From Roseburia lenta (GTDB lineage Bacteria > Bacillota > Clostridia > Lachnospirales > Lachnospiraceae): a stretch of DNA of 64,000 nucleotides. The notes beneath the pieces were generated by a model, which saw only the letters and a program-made list of their open reading frames with translations, was not told the origin of the DNA and made no database searches. The translations under genes and the position numbers were made by a program. Shown in pieces: positions 9,228 to 16,703 of the stretch (its first letter is position 1; every line of letters begins with the position of its first letter). The stretch lies in the NCBI RefSeq assembly GCF_014287435.1, contig NZ_JACOPG010000002.1, positions 62,001-126,000 on the forward strand. Reading direction: 5' to 3'.

Positions 9228-10194
9228 GGATCTCTCCCTTTTCGTAGCCCAGCGCATTCTCTAAGGTAGTGTGGCTGATGGCTTCCATTGCCTCCTCGGT
9301 AAAGAATGCCTGATGTGAGGTAACGATCACATTTGGGAAAGACAAAAGCCTTGCCGTAACGGAATGTTCCATGATGTCTGCCTCACGGTTTTCAAAGACA
9401 TTGCCGGACTCCTCCTCGTAAACATCCAGTCCCACGCCATGAAACTTGTGGGCACGAATCCCGGCAATCAGATCATCCGTATCGACCAGTTCCCCGCGGG
9501 AAGTATTGACCAGTACCACCTGATCCTTCATCAGAGAAATGGTCTTGGCATTGATCATATGATAGTTGTCGATCGTGAGCGGACAATGCAAAGAGATCAG
9601 GTCACCTTCCCGGAAAACTTCTTCTAATTCTTTATACTCGATAAAATCCAAAGATGGGTTCGGGTATTTGTCATAGGCGATCACCCGCATACCAAATCCC
9701 CGGCAAATGCGCGCCATAGCGGCACCAATCTTTCCCGTACCGATAATACCTGCGGTCTTGCCGTAAAAGTTGATCCCCATGAGTCCTTCCAGACTGAAAT
9801 TGTTCTCCCGCACCTTGATATATTCTTTATGAATACGTCGGTTGACACTCATAGCCAGTGTCATTGCATGCTCTGCCACGGCTTCCGGGGAATAGCCCGG
9901 TACGCGAAGGACGGTGAGTCCCAGTTCCTTTGCCTTTTCCAGATTCACATTGTTGAAACCGGCACAGCGTAATAGGATCAGACCTACGCCTTCCTCGTGC
10001 AAAACTTCCAGAACCGGTGCGGATAAATCGGAACTGACAAAAGCACAGACGGCATCATAGCCCTTTGCTAAAGCCGCTGTTCTCACATTGATATCGGCAT
10101 CCAGATAATCGATCTCTATGGATGCATAATCTGCCAGTTCCTTATCAAAAGAATCGATATCATATTTCTTTGCATCATAAAATAATATCTTCAT
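9208..10194 (-). CDS. D-lactate dehydrogenase-like 2-hydroxyacid dehydrogenase
   Basis: A cytoplasmic NAD-dependent enzyme of 328 residues, probably reducing pyruvate to D-lactate in fermentation. The substrate domain opens with MKILFYDAKKYD. The nucleotide-binding signature GIIGTGKIG is near 150. Catalytic residues fall in NTSRGELVD (Arg), DVYEEE (Glu) and VIVTSHQAF (His). The order and the FNNVNLEKA motif fit D-LDH better than glycerate or phosphoglycerate dehydrogenases. It converges on the Crp/Fnr gene with a 20-base overlap. Confidence 0.88.
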   Translation of the reverse strand: MKILFYDAKKYDIDSFDKELADYASIEIDYLDADINVRTAALAKGYDAVCAFVSSDLSAPVLEVLHEEGVGLILLRCAGFNNVNLEKAKELGLTVLRVPGYSPEAVAEHAMTLAMSVNRRIHKEYIKVRENNFSLEGLMGINFYGKTAGIIGTGKIGAAMARICRGFGMRVIAYDKYPNPSLDFIEYKELEEVFREGDLISLHCPLTIDNYHMINAKTISLMKDQVVLVNTSRGELVDTDDLIAGIRAHKFHGVGLDVYEEESGNVFENREADIMEHSVTARLLSFPNVIVTSHQAFFTEEAMEAISHTTLENALGYEKGEIPTGNQV

Positions 10195-10236
10195 TTAATT
10201 TTATCCTTTCCTTCATAGATCCGGTCTATGTAACTC

Positions 10237-10965
10237 TTACAGCCAGGCTTCTACCACGGCATTCACTACCGTCGCCTGCTCTTCCTCGCGTGAGATACCG
10301 GCTTTGCCATCGCCGTCCTGCTCTCCGTAATTGCCATAGTAGGCGTGATTGCCACCGGCAAACTGAATATCAACCGTCGTATCCTTTGGCAGATTGTCCG
10401 CATACTTTGCCAGTTTATCCCGGTTGATGACACCATCTTCGCTGCCGACCAAAGACACGACCGCAAGATCGCTGTCGGAAAGATCCTTGGTCGAATAGGC
10501 CGCCAGAAGAAGGAGACCGTCCAGTTCGTCCGCGTGATCTGCTGCATAGGATGCCGCCATGGCTCCGCCCAGCGAATGACCGCCGATATACCAATGCTTA
10601 TACTTATAGGCTGTCATGACATCCGTTGCCTTATTCATGCCAAAAATCGCCAGATTACCAGGCATAGTGACCAGATAGCAATCCAAGCCATTTGCCGCCA
10701 ACTGCTTCATGAGCGGTGCGTAGGAGATTTCCTCCACCTTGGCTCCCGGATAAAAGACCATGGCACTCTCCGTACCCTTGCCATCAAAAAAATAGCCGTC
10801 CTCCGTCTTGGTCACGGTAACTTCCACGTCCGATTCCAGTGCGTCCTCTACGCCCTCGGCGTGATAATACTGGTTGAGATAAGCCATGATCCCCGTGATC
10901 AGGGAAATAATGATGACAATGGTGATCTCTATTTTTAATTTTTTACGCTGACTTGTGTTTTTCAT
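10237..10965 (-). CDS. Membrane-anchored alpha/beta hydrolase
   Basis: A 242-residue protein with one N-terminal transmembrane segment (about 10-28) that should place the catalytic domain outside. The hydrolase core has the nucleophile elbow GHSLGGAM near residue 130, an acid in VGSEDGV and the histidine in GGNHAYYGNYGEQDGD near 210. This C-terminal motif is typical of alpha/beta-hydrolase fold-5 proteins in Firmicutes. The substrate is unknown, with a lipid, peptide or ester the likely type. It lies 42 bases after the ldh start on the same strand. Confidence 0.82.
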   Translation of the reverse strand: MKNTSQRKKLKIEITIVIIISLITGIMAYLNQYYHAEGVEDALESDVEVTVTKTEDGYFFDGKGTESAMVFYPGAKVEEISYAPLMKQLAANGLDCYLVTMPGNLAIFGMNKATDVMTAYKYKHWYIGGHSLGGAMAASYAADHADELDGLLLLAAYSTKDLSDSDLAVVSLVGSEDGVINRDKLAKYADNLPKDTTVDIQFAGGNHAYYGNYGEQDGDGKAGISREEEQATVVNAVVEAWL

Positions 10966-11016
10966 ATTGCTATCCTATCTTTATTTTTTGAAAACCAGAA
11001 AAATCTATACCTGTCT

Positions 11017-11955
11017 TTACAGGATGGCGGTCACGAGATTGTTCTCGATCTGCACGCCCGGAACACTGCTGACATACTTGGAAAGTCTGGCATAACCGTA
11101 ATCCTTGTATTTGAAATCCGGGTATTCAGTCGCGATCATCCTGCCAAGTGTTCCCAGTTCCACCGTGCTGGCTGCTGCCTTCTGTACAAATTTCTCTACT
11201 TCTTTTTCGATATCCTTGCCATGGTCACTGCTGCGCAGGATGCAGATGGCAGTACCTTTTTGCATGGTCTCGAACTTGGTCGCTTCCTCAATAAAGGTAC
11301 GCATGGAACTGTAGCCGTAATTTCGCTCATCAAAATCCGGGAAGAGTCTTTGCAGATTGCTCTTGGTGGATCCCAGATTGGCATGCTCGCCATTGTTCTC
11401 GCTCTGCTGGATCAATTCGTTAATTGCTGATTTAATTTCTCCGATCGGTGTGATAGAATCGCCCTTGCTGTCGTGATTACTTTCTTTGTGGCTCTTTGCC
11501 TTGGAAGTCTCCTTGACCTCCTCATCCACGATCTTATCCAAGAACTTGTATTCATTGCAGGCTGCAATAAAGGTCTTTGACGCGTCGGATTTGCCCATGC
11601 CGATCACAAACATGCCCTCTTCACGCAGGCGGTTGACCAGTCTTGTAAAATCACTGTCCGAAGTCACGATACAAAATCCATCCGTCTTGTCCTGATACAA
11701 GATATCCATGGCATCGATCACCAGCATGATATCCGATGCATTTTTGCCGGACGAATAGCGCGGCTGCTGGATTGGCACAATGGCATGCTTCAATGCCTTT
11801 TTGTGCCAGTCTGCAAGATTTGGACTGGTAAAATCTCCATACATTCTCTGATAGGTGATCACACCATATTTTTTTAATTCACTGATAATGGCATCAATAT
11901 ACTTGGAACTCGCGTTCTCCGCATCGATCAAAAGTGCCAGACGTTTTTCTTCCAT
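11017..11955 (-). CDS. NYN domain ribonuclease-like protein with two OST-HTH/LOTUS domains
   Basis: A 312-residue protein with an N-terminal NYN/PIN-like nuclease domain (LALLIDAENAS, ASDIMLVIDAMDIL, FCIVTSDSDFTRLVNRLREEG; acidic residues conserved). Two LOTUS/OST-HTH modules follow at about 170-235 and 250-312; both contain a PDF..YGY.....F or Y motif. Such proteins are thought to bind RNA, including G-rich or structured RNA, and to cleave or regulate it. The start is ATG 11955 with GGTGGAG six bases upstream; the GTG at 11967 lies within that ribosome binding site. Confidence 0.88.
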   Translation of the reverse strand: MEEKRLALLIDAENASSKYIDAIISELKKYGVITYQRMYGDFTSPNLADWHKKALKHAIVPIQQPRYSSGKNASDIMLVIDAMDILYQDKTDGFCIVTSDSDFTRLVNRLREEGMFVIGMGKSDASKTFIAACNEYKFLDKIVDEEVKETSKAKSHKESNHDSKGDSITPIGEIKSAINELIQQSENNGEHANLGSTKSNLQRLFPDFDERNYGYSSMRTFIEEATKFETMQKGTAICILRSSDHGKDIEKEVEKFVQKAAASTVELGTLGRMIATEYPDFKYKDYGYARLSKYVSSVPGVQIENNLVTAIL

Positions 11956-11974
11956 TTTATACTCCACCTGCCTG

Positions 11975-12202
11975 TTACTGTAAATCTTTCAGGCTCTCCA
12001 TCAATTCCAGATCCGACTGCAATACCTTAAAATTTGTCGTGATCGGTTCCTCTCCCGGCTTAGTCACGGTAATCTCAAAAACAGTTCCTTCCTCCACGCG
12101 GGAAGAAAATACCACCTGCAAGAACTTTACAAACTTTGGATGATTGTTTGTAAATGTGTTCTTTGCATTCATGAGTTTCATCATAGTTCCCGGATTGATC
12201 AT
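11975..12202 (-). CDS. Small conserved-type protein of unknown function
   Basis: A 75-residue soluble protein (MINPGTMMKLMNAKNTFTNN at the start). It is tightly packed between the aldo/keto reductase gene (three bases after that stop) and the NYN gene. A GAGG ribosome binding site overlaps the end of the preceding gene, which indicates translational coupling. The N-terminal half is basic and helical, the C-terminal half has beta-strand character. No family is firmly recognised. Confidence 0.7.
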   Translation of the reverse strand: MINPGTMMKLMNAKNTFTNNHPKFVKFLQVVFSSRVEEGTVFEITVTKPGEEPITTNFKVLQSDLELMESLKDLQ

Positions 12203-12205
12203 CTC

Positions 12206-13231
12206 TTATACCTCTACTTCCCCTGCAAGCACACGCTTGTAGTCCTCGTAATTTTTCTTTAGTAATGTCGGTGTATCCAGTTCATACGGACACTTCTTTT
12301 TGCAGGCGCCACACTCTAAGCAGCCCTCGATCTTCTTCATTTCTGCCTGCATTTCCTCGGTCAGCCAGTTGGCTGACGGCGCACGGCGGAGCATGAGAGA
12401 CATACGTGCACACTGGTTGATCATGATACCTGCCGGGCACGGCATACAGTAGCCACAGCCACGACAGAAATCGCCGGTCAGTTCCTGACATTCCTTGGCA
12501 ATAAAGGCACGGATCTCATCGGTCATTTCCGGTGTCTGATCCATAAAGGCAAGCCATTCATCCAACTCGCTCTCTTTTTGGATTCCCCAGATCGGAAGGA
12601 CATTGTCAAACTGTGTCATATATGCCATGGCTGCGGTGGAATTGTTGATAAGTCCGCCAGCCAGTCCCTTCATGGCAATAAAGCCCATGTTGTGCTTGCG
12701 GCAGTTCTCCACCAATGCCAGTTCCCTGTCCGCAGACAGATAGGAAAATGGGAACTGCAAGGTCTCATAAAGACCGGATTCGATGATGTCCTCGGCAATG
12801 CCGATCTTGTGCGCTGTGATACCAATATGCCGGATCTTACCCTGGGCTTTTGCCTCAAGCATGGCTTCGTACATGCCTGTGCCATCCCCCGGTGCAAAAA
12901 CCCGGTCTGCACAATGGAACTGATAGATATCCAGATAATCGGTCTTTAAATTATGAAGTGTGGTCTCAAGGTCTTTCCAGAATCCTTCCGGTGTCTTGGC
13001 TGCCGTCTTTGAGGCAATGTAAATATTTTCTCTGACATCTGAAAGACCTAAGCCCATTTTTTCCTCGCTGTCGCTGTAGGCTCTTGCCGTGTCAAAAAAG
13101 CGCATGCCGCCTTCGTATGCCTTTTTCAAAAGTCCCGCTGCATCCTCAGCACTGATACGCTGGATCGGCAGTGCCCCAAAAGCGTTCTGCGGCACTGTGA
13201 TCCCTGTACTTCCTAATGTAATGTTTCTCAT
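12206..13231 (-). CDS. Aldo/keto reductase with C-terminal 4Fe-4S domain
   Basis: A 341-residue oxidoreductase. The AKR barrel runs from LGSTGITVPQNAFG through FFDTARAYSDSE (catalytic Asp and Tyr), the Lys in ASKTAAKTP and HCADR. The last 90 residues carry two ferredoxin-type cysteine groups, CRGCGYCMPCPAGI and CLECGACKKKCPY. This class in anaerobes couples an AKR fold to iron-sulfur electron transfer; substrates are mostly undefined. It heads a minus-strand run with the 75-residue protein and the NYN gene. Confidence 0.9.
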   Translation of the reverse strand: MRNITLGSTGITVPQNAFGALPIQRISAEDAAGLLKKAYEGGMRFFDTARAYSDSEEKMGLGLSDVRENIYIASKTAAKTPEGFWKDLETTLHNLKTDYLDIYQFHCADRVFAPGDGTGMYEAMLEAKAQGKIRHIGITAHKIGIAEDIIESGLYETLQFPFSYLSADRELALVENCRKHNMGFIAMKGLAGGLINNSTAAMAYMTQFDNVLPIWGIQKESELDEWLAFMDQTPEMTDEIRAFIAKECQELTGDFCRGCGYCMPCPAGIMINQCARMSLMLRRAPSANWLTEEMQAEMKKIEGCLECGACKKKCPYELDTPTLLKKNYEDYKRVLAGEVEV

Positions 13232-13245
13232 TGGCTTTTCCTCCC

Positions 13246-13821
13246 TTATTCTTCTGCTTGTCCGTAAATGCCGTTGATCTTGACGGTAAAGACTGCCTCA
13301 GCCCCATTGAAACTCTTGGTCTCGCCATTATCGTCTGTATAAGAACGTCCATAATTTTCCGGGAATGTGACATTGACCTCAACAGTCTCTCCCACCTTAT
13401 GACCTTCCAACTGCTCCTCAAAGTCATCGATAAAAGTATTAGATCCGATCGTCAGATCCTGTCCCTCTGCGGTTCCTCCCTGGAAAACATAACCGTCAAT
13501 ACTGCCGGAATAATCGATATTGACCGTATCGCCTTCCTTTACTTCCAGACTGGTATCTGTCAGCAATGTCTCTTTCGTCGTATCTGAAGAATCCTGTGTG
13601 GTGGACTCCTGGCTGGACGTATCTGTCGCCTGCTGCTGGGCATCCTCTGCCTCGGCAGCCTTTTGCTTACGGCTATCGATCACGCCATAGACGATCATGC
13701 CGACAAAAAATGCAACGATAAGCGCAATGATGAGGGTATTTCTCACCAGACGCATGGTTGCCTGTTTTTTACGTTCTGCGGCTCTTCTCTCCTGTGCCAT
13801 TTTCTTATTTTCTTTCTTCAT
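13246..13821 (-). CDS. Membrane-anchored FKBP-type peptidyl-prolyl isomerase
   Basis: A 191-residue protein with a basic N-terminus, one membrane helix (about 26-48) and a Gln/Ser/Thr-rich linker. A C-terminal FKBP domain starts with [27 protein letters not shown] and includes [29 protein letters not shown]. It probably assists folding of exported proteins outside the membrane. It follows the aldo/keto reductase by genome order and precedes it by transcription (14-base gap). Confidence 0.85.
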   Translation of the reverse strand: MKKENKKMAQERRAAERKKQATMRLVRNTLIIALIVAFFVGMIVYGVIDSRKQKAAEAEDAQQQATDTSSQESTTQDSSDTTKETLLTDTSLEVKEGDTVNIDYSGSIDGYVFQGGTAEGQDLTIGSNTFIDDFEEQLEGHKVGETVEVNVTFPENYGRSYTDDNGETKSFNGAEAVFTVKINGIYGQAEE

Positions 13822-13857
13822 TGCGTATGATTACCTCCTTAGATGATAACTCTTATA

Positions 13858-14499
13858 TTATAATGAATCTTCCACATTCTGGCAACGGATAAGTCGCTGC
13901 TTTGTCAGCGCGATCCACTCGTCCAGACTGAGGGGCTGGTAGTCCGAATACATGCAAAAACAATTTATCATGTGGGAAGAAAGGGACTGCGTTCCACCAT
14001 CACGATCCGGGATCCGGGTCTTTTCCACCATCTGCTGATACTGCTCGATCAGGCGCTCGTCATGACTGTCATGCACATGCCCGTAGAGCATATAGGTCCG
14101 CGGCTCTCCCTTTTTATTTTTTAAATACTGCCCGTTATAACAGGCGATGGGATAATGGGAAAGGACGACCTTGCGCCCGTCATCATGGAGTTCCGCATAG
14201 GGATAGATCCAGCCAAAACGCTCCTTGTGGAAGGTTTTGCTCCGCAGATAGCGGTTGTCATGATTGCCGACGATCAGGAACAGTTTGCCCTGCAAACGGT
14301 CTAAAAGGGCATTGGTCTGCTCGGCATTTTCCATGGAAAGATCTCCTAAGATCACGACCTCGTCGCGGTTTCTGACCTTTTCATTCCATCTTTTTATCAT
14401 ATATTCATTCATTTCCTCCACGGAGGCAAAGCCCCTGTGATCCATTTCCCGGTTGAGTGCTTCATGGAAAAAATGGCAATCTGCAATGTAATACCGCAT
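13858..14499 (-). CDS. Calcineurin-like metallophosphoesterase
   Basis: A 213-residue protein with the dimetal motifs ADCHFFHE (D-x-H variant), ILGDLSMEN (GD), VGNHDNR (GNHD), SHYPIACY and YGHVHDSHDE (GHxH). This set marks a phosphodiesterase or phosphatase of the phage-type/YfcE-like superfamily. The substrate is unknown. It sits 10 bases downstream of the M48-like peptidase gene on the same strand. Confidence 0.85.
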   Translation of the reverse strand: MRYYIADCHFFHEALNREMDHRGFASVEEMNEYMIKRWNEKVRNRDEVVILGDLSMENAEQTNALLDRLQGKLFLIVGNHDNRYLRSKTFHKERFGWIYPYAELHDDGRKVVLSHYPIACYNGQYLKNKKGEPRTYMLYGHVHDSHDERLIEQYQQMVEKTRIPDRDGGTQSLSSHMINCFCMYSDYQPLSLDEWIALTKQRLIRCQNVEDSL

Positions 14500-14509
14500 C
14501 TGTCTCTCC

Positions 14510-15091
14510 TTATGCTAACATGATATCATTTAATGTCCGCCGACATTCCTTATAATTTGGATAATAGGTCTCGACCTCCTGCCAGAAAGTCTTGGAATGA
14601 TCCATATGACGGCGGTGCGCCAGTTCATGCACCACGACATAGTCCAAAAGTTCCTGCGGCAGATAAGCCAGCCGGTAGTTAAAGTTGAGATTTCCCTTAC
14701 TGCTGCAGCTTCCCCACCTGCTCTTTTGATTACGCATAGAAATAGAGCCGTAGTCTATCCCCATGCAATCTGCATAGTAGTCTACGCGCTCTATTATCTT
14801 TTGCTTGGCTATTTTTTTGTCGGATGCCGTCAGGCTCTCCCATTCCGGGATGTCGTAAGGATTTTCTGCCAGATACTGTCTTCTTGCAAACATCTGGCTG
14901 CGGTTTTCCTCGATCCACCTGGCATGCGAGGTCACAAAGCGGCGGATGGTCCTGTCTGAAACACGCATAGGTACCCGCGCTAAGACGGATCCATCCGTCC
15001 GGATCTGGAGTGCCATGCTCCGCCGCTTGGATCTTACGATCTCGACCTCGATTTCTTCATTTTCTAAGGCAATAATCAATTCTGTCAACAT
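14510..15091 (-). CDS. YgjP-like (SprT/M48-type) metallopeptidase
   Basis: A 193-residue protein with the zinc motif VVVHELAHRRHMDHSKTFW (HExxH then a distal HxxxFW) near 140. It also has the family-typical N-terminal block VEIVRSKRRSMALQIR and RWGSCSSKGNLNFNYRLAYLP ahead of the active site. This is the DUF45/WLM-related gluzincin group, often beside type I restriction or housekeeping genes; its physiological substrate is unknown. It starts five bases after the ferredoxin gene stop, so it is co-transcribed and possibly under the same Crp/Fnr-type box. Confidence 0.85.
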   Translation of the reverse strand: MLTELIIALENEEIEVEIVRSKRRSMALQIRTDGSVLARVPMRVSDRTIRRFVTSHARWIEENRSQMFARRQYLAENPYDIPEWESLTASDKKIAKQKIIERVDYYADCMGIDYGSISMRNQKSRWGSCSSKGNLNFNYRLAYLPQELLDYVVVHELAHRRHMDHSKTFWQEVETYYPNYKECRRTLNDIMLA

Positions 15092-15096
15092 TTTCC

Positions 15097-15801
15097 TTAA
15101 TCAAGGATCCTGCCATCAATGGAGATGGTCACAACCTGCCATGGAAGGAACTTGCCGCTGTTTTGTAAGGCGGTCTTGGCTGCATACTCCAGCCCGCCGC
15201 AACACGGTACTTCCATGCGCACGATCGTCACGCTCTTAATGTCATTTGCCTTGATGATCTCCGTTAATTTTTCACTGTAATCGATCGCATCCAACTTTGG
15301 ACAGCCGATCAGGGTCACATGCCCCTTGATAAATTCTTCATGGAAGGATGCATAAGCATATGCCGTACAGTCTGCCGCGATCAAAAGACGGGCACCGTCA
15401 AAATATGGTGCCTGTGGCGGCGCCAGTTTGATCTGTACCGGCCAGTTAGCAAGACGGCTGACACTCGCAGCCTTTGTCGCTGCCGCCACTTCCGGCGCAT
15501 CCTCATGTGCAATGGCTTTTGCCATGCTGCCCGGGCATACAAATGGCTTTGGTTGTTCTTGGGCTGCTTCCATGCGTGCCTTGACAGCGACTTCGTCGTA
15601 ATCTGCCGCTTCTCTTTCAATGATATGGATGGCATCCATCGGACAATGCGGCAGACAGTCGCCAAGTCCGTCGCAATAGTCGTCTTTGATGAGTTTTGCC
15701 TTGCCGTTTACGATCTCAATGGCTCCCTCGTGGCAGGCTGTCGCACATGCGCCACATCCATTACATTTTTCTTCTTCAATATGAACAATCTTTCTTCTCA
15801 T
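15097..15801 (-). CDS. Iron-sulfur protein with two 4Fe-4S clusters
   Basis: A 234-residue protein. The N-terminal bacterial ferredoxin domain has CNGCGACATACHEGA and CDGLGDCLPHCPMDA. A separate C-terminal domain carries cysteines in VCPGS, ADCTAYAYASF, IGCPKLD and VPCCGGLE, which could bind more metal. Similar proteins often accompany hcp in Clostridia and may feed electrons to it; that is inference. It supports the idea that its promoter has the same TGTTGT-N4-ACAACA box as hcp at the same distance, although the two genes are about 7 kb apart. Confidence 0.85.
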   Translation of the reverse strand: MRRKIVHIEEEKCNGCGACATACHEGAIEIVNGKAKLIKDDYCDGLGDCLPHCPMDAIHIIEREAADYDEVAVKARMEAAQEQPKPFVCPGSMAKAIAHEDAPEVAAATKAASVSRLANWPVQIKLAPPQAPYFDGARLLIAADCTAYAYASFHEEFIKGHVTLIGCPKLDAIDYSEKLTEIIKANDIKSVTIVRMEVPCCGGLEYAAKTALQNSGKFLPWQVVTISIDGRILD

Positions 15802-15836
15802 GATCTATGCTCCTTTACTTTTCCTAAGATGACTAG

Positions 15837-15880
15837 ATCATAAGACATTTTGTCCAAAAAATATGTTGTATCTACAACAT
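15837..15880 (-). promoter_or_regulatory. Promoter and Crp/Fnr-type box of the ferredoxin gene
   Basis: The minus-strand TATGAT at 15842-15837 gives a start near 15830. The palindrome ATGTTGT-ATCT-ACAACAT (15863-15880) is centred at 15871.5, which is -41.5, identical to the hcp promoter layout. The box overlaps the stop codon of the upstream HAD gene. Confidence 0.75.
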
Positions 15881-16666
15881 TCCATTTAAAATCTGACGCA
15901 AAACATCTTCCACGCGGTCGCAGTGGTTCGCCTTGACATCCTCCATGGTCGGATTACATTTTTGCATCAGATAAGGCTGTCCCACAAATTCCAACATAGA
16001 ACGGTCATTTTCGTTGTCACCGAAAGCCACCATTTCTTCCGGTGCGATCCCCATCTGCTGACCGATGGCTTCGAGTGCCGTGCCCTTATTGGCTCCAAGT
16101 GGTGCAAAGTCCGCCCACTCATTACCAGATACCATGAGTTGGCATCTTCCGGCGATCTTTTTGGTAAAGTATGCCGTCACCTGATCCCGGTAGTCCTTTG
16201 GGGTAAAGTAAGATACCTTGATGATCGGCTCTGTGATCTCCTCCGGTGCCCCGATCACGGTCACATCGTTCTTGATGTGATTTCTCAGATAATCCACATA
16301 GTCCTCTGTCTTTGGCACCACATAGCAGGTGCGCTCCCCGGAGATCAATACTTCACACTTTGGATCATCAATGACCATATGGCAAAGTTCCAAGGCTAAC
16401 GCTCGGTCAAACTCCCGCTTTAGGAGAACCTTGTCCTGATAAAAGACCAAGGCACCGTTTTCACAGAGATACATGACATCTCCATCCACCTTTTTGAACA
16501 TGTTATGTAAGTTAAAATACTGTCTGCCGCTGGCAGGCACAAAGATCACGCCCTTTTTCGTCAGTGCCGTGATCAGTTCGATCGCCTCCTCGGAACAATC
16601 CGGCATATAATTCTGTAAAAGCGTGCCGTCCAGATCCGATGCAATCAGTTTTACCTTTTGCTTCAT
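15872..16666 (-). CDS. Cof-type HAD hydrolase (sugar-phosphate phosphatase-like)
   Basis: A 264-residue cytoplasmic phosphatase. It has motif I DLDGTLLQ near 12-19, motif II in VPASGRQ, the C2-type cap in the middle, and motifs III/IV in NKGTALEAIG and AFGDNENDRSML. Family members dephosphorylate sugar phosphates, flavin or other small metabolites; the substrate here is not identifiable. The stop codon overlaps the regulatory palindrome of the next gene. Confidence 0.9.
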   Translation of the reverse strand: MKQKVKLIASDLDGTLLQNYMPDCSEEAIELITALTKKGVIFVPASGRQYFNLHNMFKKVDGDVMYLCENGALVFYQDKVLLKREFDRALALELCHMVIDDPKCEVLISGERTCYVVPKTEDYVDYLRNHIKNDVTVIGAPEEITEPIIKVSYFTPKDYRDQVTAYFTKKIAGRCQLMVSGNEWADFAPLGANKGTALEAIGQQMGIAPEEMVAFGDNENDRSMLEFVGQPYLMQKCNPTMEDVKANHCDRVEDVLRQILNGML

Positions 16667-16703
16667 TTCTAATCTATCCTTTTCTCTTTTTCGCTTACCT
16701 ATC

